From Candidatus Poribacteria bacterium (lineage in GTDB: Bacteria > Poribacteria > WGA-4E > PCPOR2b): a stretch of 44,409 bases of DNA. The position numbers and the translations under genes were made by a program. The stretch lies in the NCBI GenBank assembly GCA_022822785.1, contig JAJEAL010000009.1, forward strand, positions 1 through 44,409. The letters run 5' to 3'. The notes beneath the pieces are model-generated. The model was not told where the DNA came from and made no database searches. It saw only the letters and a list, made by a program, of their open reading frames with translations. This document shows positions 7,460 to 16,233 of the stretch, piece after piece. How positions within the stretch are numbered: the stretch's first letter is position 1; the number at the start of each line of letters is the position of its first letter.

Positions 7460-9211
7460 ATGGGCGGCATCGAAATTGAAAATCTTCACTTTACCTACCC
7501 CAGTCGCAGTACACCAACGTTATGCGGAATAGATGCGGACGTTGATCCAGCATCGTTCATTTTGCTTACGGGCCCTACAGGCTGCGGTAAGTCAACGCTA
7601 CTACGGACGCTGAACGGCTTAATCCCTCACGCTTCCGGCGGGAAATTATCCGGCAGTGTCCGCATCAACGGTGCGAGTGTTGCTAGCCAACCGATTGCTG
7701 TGACGTGCCAACAGGTTGGGCTGCTATTTCAGAATCCCGAAGATCAACTCTTCTGTATTATCGTAGAGGATGAAATCGCATTTGGATTGGAGAACCAAGG
7801 ATTTCCGTCCCACGAAATCGATCGCCGGATTGATACTGCATTGGCACAGGTTGGGCTCACCGGATTTAGGAATCGTCGCATCGATTCGTTTTCGAGTGGA
7901 CAGAAACAACGAGTTGCTCTTGCGTGCGTCTGTGCTATGCAACCGCAGATTCTGCTGCTTGATGAACCGACTAGTTATCTCGACCCGCAAGCCACCCACG
8001 ACATCCTTGACATTATCTGTAATCTGAATAGAAAGCTTGGTATTACCGTTATTATTGCGGCACATCAAGTCAATGAGGTTGCACCATTGTGTGGTCGTGT
8101 CTGGCTCATGAATAACGGCGAACTAGTGTCCGACCTCCCGATAGATGAAGCGTTTTCCGACCTTGAGCGGTACTCTCAGCTAGGTGTGCAGGTCCCAGAG
8201 CTCGCACAGGCTGCAGCACAACTCGGCTATGCTGAACGCCCACTGACGCTCGACCACGCCGAGCAGCTTTTCATAGATTCAGCTCAGAACTCACAGCCTC
8301 CCCAATTTTACGGGACTGAAGCGCCAGAGGTTCCTTTCACTCCTAATCCTTCATCAGGGGAAATAGACGCAGCGTCTATCCTAACGCCTGCCACGCCCAC
8401 CAATTCTGACCCGATTTTGGCAGATGTCCAAAAACTCTCTTTCCGTTATCCACAAACCGATGTTGACGTGTTGAAAAACATCTCTTTCCAGATTAAGCGT
8501 GGTGAAGTAGTGGCAATTATGGGAGCGAATGGATCGGGGAAAACAACGCTGCTCCTGCATCTAATTGGGCTCCTCCGTCCGTCAGTGGGACAGGTTTGCA
8601 TTAAAGAAAAGGATACCCGACGTTCTAAGTGGCGACATCTCGTCGGTCAGGTGGGGATTGTTTTTCAGAACCCGGACCTGCTGCTGCAGGCAGCAACGGT
8701 GTCTGAGGAGGTGGCTTTCGGTCCAAAAAACCTTAGACTATCCCGTCAACAGGTTGAAGATCGGCTCGAAGAGATTTTACCGATATTTGACTTAGAAACT
8801 CTTCAAATGGAAGCGCCTTACGCCCTCTCGCGGGGGCAACGCCAACGCACCGCAGTCGCTGCGAGCTTCTCCCTCTATCCCGATCTCCTGCTTCTTGATG
8901 AACCAACAACCGGACAGGATTACTATCACCTGCAACAGCTCATGGGGATGCTTCAGGACAGGGTGCAGACACAAGACAAGACGGTAATCTTCTGTACCCA
9001 CGATGTCCACCTCACGCTAGAATACGCAAGCCGAATACTGTTGCTGCATCGCGGAGAACTTATCTTCGATGGACCGCCTGATGTTGCCTTTGCGAATCCG
9101 GAGCTTTTAGCACAGGCATCGCTCGTCCCACCACTAATGATGCAACTACAAAGGTTACAAGATGATAAATCTCCATCCTCACACGAAAATCGTTCTCCTC
9201 GCAATCGTTAG
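7460..9211 (+). CDS. ECF transporter fused double ATPase (EcfA-EcfA')
   Basis: This is a 583-residue fusion of two ABC ATPase domains. Domain 1 has Walker A GPTGCGKST (38-46), Q-loop FQNPEDQLF, signature SSGQKQR and Walker B ILLLDEPTSYLDP. Domain 2 starts near residue 320 and has GANGSGKTT, FQNPDLLLQ, SRGQRQR, LLLLDEPTTGQD and switch THDVH. The FQNP(E/D) Q-loops are typical of energy-coupling-factor ATPases for vitamin or metal uptake. The EcfT gene overlaps its 3' end by 50 bp, so the two are translated together. No S component, which would define the vitamin, is found in the window. No strong Shine-Dalgarno is seen before the ATG. Confidence 0.92.
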   Translation: MGGIEIENLHFTYPSRSTPTLCGIDADVDPASFILLTGPTGCGKSTLLRTLNGLIPHASGGKLSGSVRINGASVASQPIAVTCQQVGLLFQNPEDQLFCIIVEDEIAFGLENQGFPSHEIDRRIDTALAQVGLTGFRNRRIDSFSSGQKQRVALACVCAMQPQILLLDEPTSYLDPQATHDILDIICNLNRKLGITVIIAAHQVNEVAPLCGRVWLMNNGELVSDLPIDEAFSDLERYSQLGVQVPELAQAAAQLGYAERPLTLDHAEQLFIDSAQNSQPPQFYGTEAPEVPFTPNPSSGEIDAASILTPATPTNSDPILADVQKLSFRYPQTDVDVLKNISFQIKRGEVVAIMGANGSGKTTLLLHLIGLLRPSVGQVCIKEKDTRRSKWRHLVGQVGIVFQNPDLLLQAATVSEEVAFGPKNLRLSRQQVEDRLEEILPIFDLETLQMEAPYALSRGQRQRTAVAASFSLYPDLLLLDEPTTGQDYYHLQQLMGMLQDRVQTQDKTVIFCTHDVHLTLEYASRILLLHRGELIFDGPPDVAFANPELLAQASLVPPLMMQLQRLQDDKSPSSHENRSPRNR

Positions 9212-10016
9212 CTGTCTAGTCATTTTGCTCGATAGTCCGATTGCCCTGTGTGTGTGTTTTCTAGTAAGCCTGGGCCTCCAAGCGTCAATCCCGCCGTCGT
9301 GGCGTCAGCTACGTCTACTCATCTTATTTATTGGATTGGGAACGTGGGGGTTGGTTTATAGCCAAGCAATTTTCTATAATCAGGTGCCGCGAACCGTGAT
9401 TTTTACGCTAGTCCATGCGGATACCCCTGTAGTCGGGGTGCTAACCGGTGGGATTCATCTCTATCGCGAGGGACTGTTTCATGGTGCCGTTCAGTCGCTC
9501 CGGTTTAACACAACGTTGACAATAAGCTGTTTCATTATCTGGACAACCCAACCCCGTGATCTCCTACTCGCCTTTGTGAAGTTGCGCGTTCCGTACAGTC
9601 TCGCTTTTATGGTGACGACAGGGCTGCGCTACATTCCGCTTATCGGATCGGAGGCGAAAACTGTAATCCGTTCACAGCGATTACGTGGTTTTCGTTATTT
9701 GCGGCTAAATGTCCTTCAGGTTATCAGTGGTATCTTAAATAGTTTGCGTCCAATCTTGACCAACAACATTCGGCGAGCGACACATCTCAGCGAAGCTGTG
9801 GAGAGCCGTGCGTTTTCGCCCGATACCGCTGCTGAACGTCGAACTTCGCTGCGTGAGTTGAAAACACGGGGGCGGGATGTTATCCTAACTGCTGTTCTAG
9901 TGCTCTGTTTATTGGGGGTTATCTGTTTGAAGGGCGTCTACTTTCTCTATGCTAACGGAATCTACTACGCTTCTTGGCTGCGGGGTGCTTACAGCTTCGT
10001 GCGCGAAGTGCTATAG
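9162..10016 (+). CDS. ecfT: ECF transporter transmembrane subunit EcfT
   Basis: This 284-residue membrane protein has hydrophobic spans at about 10-35, 45-65, 105-125, 140-160 and 245-270. The EcfT coupling helices are recognisable: one carries RSQRLRGF and the other SEAVESRAF, matching the A-R-G type motifs that dock onto the ATPases. Its start (ATG at 9162 with AAAGG seven bases upstream) lies within the 3' end of the double ATPase gene. The substrate depends on an S component that is not encoded nearby; the adjacent B12-dependent radical SAM gene makes cobalamin one possibility only. Confidence 0.88.
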   Translation: MINLHPHTKIVLLAIVSCLVILLDSPIALCVCFLVSLGLQASIPPSWRQLRLLILFIGLGTWGLVYSQAIFYNQVPRTVIFTLVHADTPVVGVLTGGIHLYREGLFHGAVQSLRFNTTLTISCFIIWTTQPRDLLLAFVKLRVPYSLAFMVTTGLRYIPLIGSEAKTVIRSQRLRGFRYLRLNVLQVISGILNSLRPILTNNIRRATHLSEAVESRAFSPDTAAERRTSLRELKTRGRDVILTAVLVLCLLGVICLKGVYFLYANGIYYASWLRGAYSFVREVL

Positions 10017-10047
10017 TGTGGGGAAAACTGTAAGGGAGACATAAAAA

Positions 10048-11430
10048 ATGCCAGAACGTATCTTAGTTGTTGATGATCAAACGGCGATGCAAAATTTACT
10101 GACGGATCTGCTTGAACAGCGCGGTGCCGAGCCGGTGGCTGCCGGTACTGTGGAAGACGGATTGGAGATGGTATCGAAAAGTCCCGACGCCTTTGATCTT
10201 GTTATCCTTGACCTCGACTTTGGCGAAGGAGAAACAAATGGCCTCGCCGGCTTGGAAGAAATTAAGAAGATCAACCCGTCCCTACCGGTTGTTATCCTAA
10301 CGGGCAAAGGTACTATCTCGACTGCTGTTGAAGCGATTAAACTAGGAGCGCAAGAGTACGTTGAAAAGGATTTCTATATTGAGGAGAACATGGAACTTGC
10401 GCTCACACGGCTCAACCATCTCATCCGCGCCACAATCGATAACAAGCGGCTCCGCCGAGAGCGTGAGTTCTATCGCGAGGAGTTGAAGGGAAAATATAAT
10501 ATTGTTGGCAAGAGCCGAGTAATTCAACAAGTGCACCAACAGATTGCAGAAGTCGCTTCCATTCCGCGGCCCGTCCTGATCCGTGGGGAAAGGGGAACTG
10601 GAAAGGAACTAGTCGCTGCGGCAATCCACAATAATAGCAACCGCCAGAAGCGTGCGTTTATTACAATTAACTGTGCAGCATTGGCGGAAGGACTTCTGGA
10701 ATGTGAACTCTTTGGGCAAGAGGATAACGCTTTTACAAATTCATCGTTCCGAGAAGGGCGCTTTGTTTTGGCGGATAAAGGCACCCTTTTTCTAGACGAG
10801 ATCGGCAATATGTCGATTGAGTTTCAGCAAAAAATCCTTCGTGTACTCGAGTACCAACAGTTTGAGCGGGTTGGTGGTACAAAGACAATCAAGGTTGATG
10901 TGCGCGTCATCGCTGCAACCAATAGCGACATAGAAGGGGACATAGAGACGGGCAAATTTCGAGCAGATCTGTACGATCGCCTCGCATTTGAAACTATCTG
11001 GCTGCCGCCGTTGCGTGATCGGAAAGAGGATATTGAGTTGTTATGTTACCATTTCATGGAACGCCTCGCAGCCGAGGTCGCAAGCATCAAACCTAAAAAG
11101 CTGGCACCTGAAACTTTAGAATATTTGAGCGGATACAATTGGCCCGGTAATGTACGGGAACTTAAGTATATTATCGAGCGTATCACGTATAAAGTTGATG
11201 GAGATACCATCTCCCCCCACCATTTACCTCAAGAGATTCTTACCGCTTACTCACAATCTGGCGATGAAGAACCCCTATCGAATCGGCTTGCTCAAGTTGA
11301 AAAGCAAATCCTCATTGACGTGTACGAGCAGTGCCGAGGCAATCTGGAGGACACAGCTCACCAACTGAGCCTCCCCCTTGAGTCGCTAAAACAACTGATG
11401 CAGAAGCACCAAATTGACCATGTACAGTAG
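10048..11430 (+). CDS. NtrC-type response regulator with degenerate GAFTGA loop
   Basis: This 460-residue protein has the usual three parts. A receiver (1-125) carries D9-D10 and phospho-acceptor D55. A sigma-54 AAA+ domain (about 150-385) has Walker A GERGTGKE and Walker B GTLFLDEIG. A Fis-like C-terminal helix-turn-helix (about 410-460) contains CRGNLEDTAHQLSLPLESL, which is weakly conserved. The loop that should read GAFTGA and contact sigma-54 reads NAFTNS (residues 227-232), so it may not activate sigma-54 promoters in the classical way. It begins 31 bp after EcfT behind AAGGGAGA. No histidine kinase is encoded nearby. Confidence 0.9.
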   Translation: MPERILVVDDQTAMQNLLTDLLEQRGAEPVAAGTVEDGLEMVSKSPDAFDLVILDLDFGEGETNGLAGLEEIKKINPSLPVVILTGKGTISTAVEAIKLGAQEYVEKDFYIEENMELALTRLNHLIRATIDNKRLRREREFYREELKGKYNIVGKSRVIQQVHQQIAEVASIPRPVLIRGERGTGKELVAAAIHNNSNRQKRAFITINCAALAEGLLECELFGQEDNAFTNSSFREGRFVLADKGTLFLDEIGNMSIEFQQKILRVLEYQQFERVGGTKTIKVDVRVIAATNSDIEGDIETGKFRADLYDRLAFETIWLPPLRDRKEDIELLCYHFMERLAAEVASIKPKKLAPETLEYLSGYNWPGNVRELKYIIERITYKVDGDTISPHHLPQEILTAYSQSGDEEPLSNRLAQVEKQILIDVYEQCRGNLEDTAHQLSLPLESLKQLMQKHQIDHVQ

Positions 11431-11464
11431 CACACTGTCAGATAAATGCTAATGGTCCCGCTCG

Positions 11465-11525
11465 TAGTGTATTGACAAATCCACTACATCCCCGCACAGA
11501 TGGCTTGGATATGTCTATCCAAGCC
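11465..11525. repeat. Intergenic stem-loops
   Basis: Two stem-loops lie between the regulator and the Uma2 gene. The first is GTAGTG...CACTAC around the core TTGACAAATC (11465-11486). The second is GGCTTGGATA / TATCCAAGCC with a TGTC loop (11502-11525), a perfect 10-bp stem. The first shares the TTGACAAATCCA core with 19176-19187. No U-run follows, so neither is a clear terminator. Confidence 0.5.
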
Positions 11526-11615
11526 GAGCGGTGAGTGACTTGTCACAATTTATTTGACGAAGTAGTAGGATCAACATAGAATTGAACTATAAATCAGATT
11601 GGAGGGAGCCTTATC

Positions 11616-12392
11616 ATGACTGTTGAAACAGCAGCGAAAGAGAAAGGTCAAGTTGAACATAGCGAAAATCCCGATTCGAGACCGAAGGAGCCCCATACTG
11701 GACAACCACCATACATTATGGACGAGACAAAAAATCTGCCGCCACCGCTGAAGCACGGAGAGAAATTGACACGGGACGAATTTGAGCGACGTTATGAGGC
11801 AATGCCGTACTTGAAGAAAGCGGAGTTGATTGGAGGAATTGTTTACATGGGTTCACCTGTAAGGGCTGATATTCACGGCAAACCTCACGGTTATATTATG
11901 GCTTGGATCGGTGTCTATTGTGCCGGAACGCCCGGTGTTGATTTCTTGGATAACACCACCGTTCACCTCGATCTCGACAATGAGGCGCAGCCCGATGCGT
12001 TGCTTCGAATCAACGAAGGCGGGACCTCTCTCCTTAACGACAAGGGTTACATTGAAGGTGCACCGGAATTGATTGTCGAAATTGCCGGGACCAGTGCGGA
12101 CTACGATTTGCACGAAAAATTAGAAGCCTATCGTCGTAATGGAGTGATGGAGTATATCGTGTGGCAGACACAGGAGGGGCGACTCGATTGGTTCCATCTT
12201 GTAAGTGAGGAATACGTGCCCCTGCCCTCCGATGCGGATGGACTGATAGAGAGCTACGTGTTTCCCGGCTTGCGCCTAGCAGTGAAGGCACTCACGGGCG
12301 GTGATCTCGCAGCAGTTTTGTCCGAATTACAAAAGGGATTGGAGACCGCTGAACATACCGAATTCGTCAATCAGTTGTTAAAAAAAAAGTAG
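11616..12392 (+). CDS. Uma2-family (DUF820) putative PD-(D/E)XK endonuclease
   Basis: This is a 258-residue protein. The first 45 residues are polar and probably disordered. The Uma2 core follows, with KKAELIGGIVYM (glutamate of the first strand), a conserved aspartate in EAQPDALLRI, and the PELIVEIAGTSADYDLHEK block with E-x-A typical of PD-(D/E)XK folds, then YRRNGVMEYIVW. Such genes are multi-copy in cyanobacteria, Chloroflexi and Poribacteria, and their biological role is unclear. The C-terminal extension (about 225-258) is alpha-helical and ends in a lysine run. The start is behind GGAGGGA. Nothing ties it functionally to its neighbours. Confidence 0.85.
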   Translation: MTVETAAKEKGQVEHSENPDSRPKEPHTGQPPYIMDETKNLPPPLKHGEKLTRDEFERRYEAMPYLKKAELIGGIVYMGSPVRADIHGKPHGYIMAWIGVYCAGTPGVDFLDNTTVHLDLDNEAQPDALLRINEGGTSLLNDKGYIEGAPELIVEIAGTSADYDLHEKLEAYRRNGVMEYIVWQTQEGRLDWFHLVSEEYVPLPSDADGLIESYVFPGLRLAVKALTGGDLAAVLSELQKGLETAEHTEFVNQLLKKK

Positions 12393-12458
12393 CAATTTGT
12401 GCTATCATAGAGTTGTGCATCAAATTTTCCGAATATTGGAGAGGAGGCAGCGGAGATT

Positions 12459-14369
12459 ATGTCTGATACCTATGAGAAGATCTACGCACAGTCGCTAAGC
12501 ACCCCGGATGCGTTCTGGGCAAAAGCGGCGGAAGATGTCCACTGGTACAAACAGTGGGACACAGTGCTTGATGACTCACAAAAGCCTTTCTACCGTTGGT
12601 TTACAGGGGGTACAACCAATAGCTGTTACAACGCCCTCGATCTGCATGTGGAAAATGGACGTGCTGATCAGGCAGCACTTATTTACGATAGTCCCGTTAC
12701 AGACACTATTGAGACTTTCACTTACCGTGAGCTCCGGGACCAGGTCGCACATTTTGCGGGTGTGCTTGTCGCTCAGGGTGTTCAGAAAGGCGATCGGGTG
12801 ATTATCTACATGCCGATGGTGCCTGAAGCGGTTATCGCCATGCTTGCCTGCGCTCGAATCGGTGCTGTTCACTCGGTGGTGTTCGGAGGGTTTGCCGCCA
12901 ACGAATTGGCAACCCGCATTGACGATGCGAAACCGAAACTCATCCTCTCCGCCTCGTGCGGTATCGAAGTGGACCGGATTGTGGCATATAAACCTTTGCT
13001 TGATAGTGCGATTGAACTCGCAGCAGAAAAACCTTCACGGTGTATTATCCTGCAGCGTCCCCAAGAAGAGGCGTCCATGGTTGATGGTCGCGATCTGGAT
13101 TGGTCGGAAATTGTGGAGGGTGCAACCGCGGTTGATTGCGTACCGGTTGCTGCAACAGATCCGCTCTATATCCTCTACACCTCCGGTACAACGGGTGTGC
13201 CGAAAGGCGTTGTACGCGACAACGGCGGTCATCTGGTCGCACTCAAATGGAGCCTCCAGAATGTCTATGGGGTAGATGCAGGCGAGGTGTACTGGGCGGC
13301 TTCGGACATCGGTTGGGCTGTGGGGCACTCCTATACCGTCTACGCGCCTCTCTTCAACGGTTGCACAACAGTTCTGTACGAAGGGAAACCGGTTGGCACC
13401 CCCGATCCGGGGGCATTCTGGCGCGTCATTTCCCAGCATGGCGTGAGTACCCTCTTCACAGCGCCCACCGTCTTCCGAGCTATTAAACGAGAGGATCCGA
13501 ATGGCGATTATATCCGGAAATACGATCTGAGCGGTTTCCGGGCACTTTTTCTTGCCGGTGAACGATGCGACCCTGATACGCTGCTCTGGGCACAGGAACA
13601 ACTCAACGTTCCGGTGATCGACCACTGGTGGCAGACGGAAACCGGTTGGCCCGTAGGCGCGAACCCCATCGGGGTTGAGACGTTTCCGGTGAAGCCGGGC
13701 TCCTGTACGAAGCCGGTTCCGGGGTATGATGTGCGTGTCTTAGATGACGATGGCGCAGAGGTAGAAGCGAGCCAGATTGGGAATATCGTCATCAAGTTGC
13801 CGTTACCGCCTGGCTGTCTCCCGACGCTGTGGAACAACGATGAGGGCTATCAGTCATCTTATCTCAGCACCTATGCGGGCTACTATTTGACAGCGGATGC
13901 TGGCTACAAGGATGAGGATGGCTACCTCTGGATCATGAGTCGCACGGACGACATCATCAACGTGGCGGGGCACCGCCTTTCGACCGGCGCGATGGAGGAG
14001 GTGCTGGCAGCGCATCCCGATGTGGCTGAATGCGCTGTCGTGGGTATCGCGGACGAGATTAAGGGGGAAGTGCCGATGGGCTTTATTGTGCTGAAAGCCG
14101 GTGTTCAACGCGACGAGGACCCCATTATTCAGGAACTTATCCAGATGGTACGCCAAGAAATCGGTCCCATCGCTTCCTTCCGCGTGGCGACGGTGGTGCA
14201 GCGGCTACCCAAAACGCGGTCGGGTAAGATTCTGCGCGGGACTATGAAGAGCATTGCTGATGGGGTGGAATACCGTATGCCGGCGACAATTGATGACCCG
14301 GTTATTTTGGATGAAATTACCGAAGCCTTGGCAGGTCTCGGTTATCCGCGACAAAATGCACAGTCGTAG
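12459..14369 (+). CDS. prpE: Propionyl-CoA synthetase-like acyl-CoA ligase
   Basis: This 636-residue AMP-forming ligase is of the acetyl/propionyl-CoA synthetase group. The adenylation P-loop is YTSGTTGVPKGVV. The aromatic motif DHWWQTETGWPVG is the form found in PrpE rather than acetyl-CoA synthetase, and the N-terminus (FWAKAAEDVHWYKQW ... CYNALDLHV) also fits PrpE. The C-terminal catalytic lysine is in LPKTRSGKILRGT, a site commonly acetylated in this family. The length matches PrpE (about 630). It would activate propionate or a similar short-chain acid in the cytoplasm. No methylcitrate or methylmalonyl genes are adjacent, so the pathway context is missing. GAGGAGG precedes the ATG. Confidence 0.85.
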   Translation: MSDTYEKIYAQSLSTPDAFWAKAAEDVHWYKQWDTVLDDSQKPFYRWFTGGTTNSCYNALDLHVENGRADQAALIYDSPVTDTIETFTYRELRDQVAHFAGVLVAQGVQKGDRVIIYMPMVPEAVIAMLACARIGAVHSVVFGGFAANELATRIDDAKPKLILSASCGIEVDRIVAYKPLLDSAIELAAEKPSRCIILQRPQEEASMVDGRDLDWSEIVEGATAVDCVPVAATDPLYILYTSGTTGVPKGVVRDNGGHLVALKWSLQNVYGVDAGEVYWAASDIGWAVGHSYTVYAPLFNGCTTVLYEGKPVGTPDPGAFWRVISQHGVSTLFTAPTVFRAIKREDPNGDYIRKYDLSGFRALFLAGERCDPDTLLWAQEQLNVPVIDHWWQTETGWPVGANPIGVETFPVKPGSCTKPVPGYDVRVLDDDGAEVEASQIGNIVIKLPLPPGCLPTLWNNDEGYQSSYLSTYAGYYLTADAGYKDEDGYLWIMSRTDDIINVAGHRLSTGAMEEVLAAHPDVAECAVVGIADEIKGEVPMGFIVLKAGVQRDEDPIIQELIQMVRQEIGPIASFRVATVVQRLPKTRSGKILRGTMKSIADGVEYRMPATIDDPVILDEITEALAGLGYPRQNAQS

Positions 14370-14435
14370 GCCTGTTCTGTATACAGTGTCCTTCAGTAAT
14401 GTACCAAAACCAAATTATATTATGGGCTGAGATAG

Positions 14436-15932
14436 ATGACTAAATCAACGCAGCGCGTGGTTGATCCACGCCGTCTGGAATTGGCTTCGGACCCGTACCG
14501 GCCAGCATACCACTTTATATGTCCAGCTAACTGGATGAACGATCCGAACGGCACCATTTTCTGGCAAGGCAGATACCACATTTTCTATCAGTACAATCCC
14601 AATGGGGCTTTCCACGGCACGATACATTGGGGGCACGCCTCTAGTGCGGATTTGGTTCATTGGACAGACCACCCGATTGCGTTGCCGCCCGGTCCGGAGG
14701 GTGCCGACCGGGACCAGTGCTACAGCGGTGCAGCGTTCATCAACAAAGAGGGCGTGCCAACATTCATCTATCACGGCTTACCGGACGGTATCTGCCTTGC
14801 CACAAGCGAAGATGACCTGCTCATCAACTGGGAAAAACACCCGGCGAACCCAATTATCCCTAATCCACAGGCGGGAGATGAATTTCGGATCGGGGGTGCT
14901 CCATGCGCTTGGGTGGAAGGGGAGACCTATTACGCACTGACCGGAAACAGCGGTGCCGGCCCGCCGGATGTGGCGTATCTATACACCTCCAAAGATTTTG
15001 CTAACTGGGAGTATCTGCACCCCTTCTACGAGGGAGGGGTTTTCACAGAGTGGGGTGAAGACTGCGGCTGTCCTGACTTTTTCCGTCTGGGAGGTAAACA
15101 TGTACTGTCGTTCACCAGTCACCCGCGCGGCGCGCAATTCTACATCGGCACTTATACCAATCAACGGTTCACTCCGGAGCGTCATAAGCGACTGGCACTC
15201 GGCGATACGGGTCGTCCCGGTGTCTATAATGAGGGCTTGACGCTGCTTGATGATAAGGGCAGACGCATTTTGTTCGGCAGGCTCCACGAAGCACGTTATA
15301 GCTATGTCCAACGTGCCTCCGGTTGGGCGGGGATGTTCGCGCTGCCGATGGTGCTGTCGCTGTCCGATGAGGATGATCTGCTCATGGAGCCTGTCCCAGA
15401 ATTAGAGGCGTTGCGAGGTGAGCACACGCACTTTTCTGACATCCAATTGAACGGGGACTCAGACCACCCGCTTGAGGAAATCAGAGGGGATCAGTTAGAG
15501 ATTCGAGCGGTGTTTGAATGGGAGAGTGCCGAGGAGTTCGGTCTGAAAGTTTGCTGTTCTCCGGATGGCGAAGAACAAACCCTTATTCGTTTCAACCTCA
15601 ATCCGTGGTCAGCCAACCGTCCTCCGGAAGAGATTGGACCGCTTAGGGAGTTGATTTTGGACGCAAATCGGTCTAGCATCAGTTCAGAGGTGAGCAATCG
15701 AGAATCGGAACGATGCACGTTTGATCTTCCTTACGGCGAGTCGATAGAATTTCGGATATTTGTTGATCGGAGCGTGGTGGAGGTTTTCGCCAATGGTCGT
15801 TATTATTTGGCAAAGCGCATCTATCCTGCAAGGCCCGATAGTCTCGGCGTAGAACTATTTGCACGCGGTGGAAAGGCGACTGTGCGATCGTTGGACGTGT
15901 GGCAGATGGGGGCAATTTGGCCCATTGCATAG
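14436..15932 (+). CDS. Glycoside hydrolase family 32 (invertase/levanase-like)
   Basis: This 498-residue cytoplasmic-looking protein has no signal peptide. The five-bladed propeller shows the GH32 nucleophile motif WMNDPNG (D36), then HWGHASSADLVHW and YSGAAF. The usual RDP motif region reads FRIGGAPCAW (150-159), with no aspartate at the expected place. The acid/base motif ECP reads GEDCGCPDFF, so E208 lies further from the CPD than usual. A C-terminal beta-sandwich (about 350-495) ends with IFVDRSVVEVFANGR, a typical GH32 sandwich motif. The likely substrate is a beta-fructoside, but the altered RDP region makes activity uncertain. Confidence 0.87.
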   Translation: MTKSTQRVVDPRRLELASDPYRPAYHFICPANWMNDPNGTIFWQGRYHIFYQYNPNGAFHGTIHWGHASSADLVHWTDHPIALPPGPEGADRDQCYSGAAFINKEGVPTFIYHGLPDGICLATSEDDLLINWEKHPANPIIPNPQAGDEFRIGGAPCAWVEGETYYALTGNSGAGPPDVAYLYTSKDFANWEYLHPFYEGGVFTEWGEDCGCPDFFRLGGKHVLSFTSHPRGAQFYIGTYTNQRFTPERHKRLALGDTGRPGVYNEGLTLLDDKGRRILFGRLHEARYSYVQRASGWAGMFALPMVLSLSDEDDLLMEPVPELEALRGEHTHFSDIQLNGDSDHPLEEIRGDQLEIRAVFEWESAEEFGLKVCCSPDGEEQTLIRFNLNPWSANRPPEEIGPLRELILDANRSSISSEVSNRESERCTFDLPYGESIEFRIFVDRSVVEVFANGRYYLAKRIYPARPDSLGVELFARGGKATVRSLDVWQMGAIWPIA

Positions 15933-16233
15933 CGTTGATTCGTGGCTTCAGTTCAGTTGTGTTCCCTGTCTTTACTCACAGGACTTACGCAAAATCAGCA
16001 CGCGGCGCAAGATTTTTTTATTTTTCACCCCCTAAATCCCCCTTATCAGGGGGACTTATGAACCAACTGCGTAAGTCCTAACTCATGAAGTGATTGAGGA
16101 GTGTTTCGTTCAGTGTATCTACTCTCTTATCAATTCTTTCAATTGAAGCAACAGTTCCGATGATAGTCAAGACTATTGGATTCATTTTTATAGCATCTAA
16201 AAATCTCGGAAACAAGAACGGAGGAGACACCCT
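15933..16233. other. Intergenic region containing the second MITE-like element
   Basis: No gene is seen in this 301-bp gap. One third of it is the inverted-repeat element at 15980-16079. The rest is AT-rich and includes a good ribosome-binding site (GGAGGAGA) for the dehydrogenase at 16234. Confidence 0.6.
15980..16079. mobile_element. MITE-like inverted-repeat element, 100 bp
   Basis: The perfect 12-bp terminal inverted repeats are AGGACTTACGCA (15980-15991) and TGCGTAAGTCCT (16068-16079). The interior contains CCCCCTAAATCCCCC followed by TTATCAGGGGGACTT, which recurs in broken form at 25453-25542. The ends match those of the element at 4116-4300. No coding capacity is present. It is probably mobilised, or was once mobilised, by a transposase encoded elsewhere; a flanking target duplication is not obvious. 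Confidence 0.7.

Noticed and set aside
13035-13625. A 196-residue minus-strand frame inside the acyl-CoA ligase gene
   Set aside because: It is antisense to conserved ligase motifs and has no recognisable domain or ribosome-binding site.
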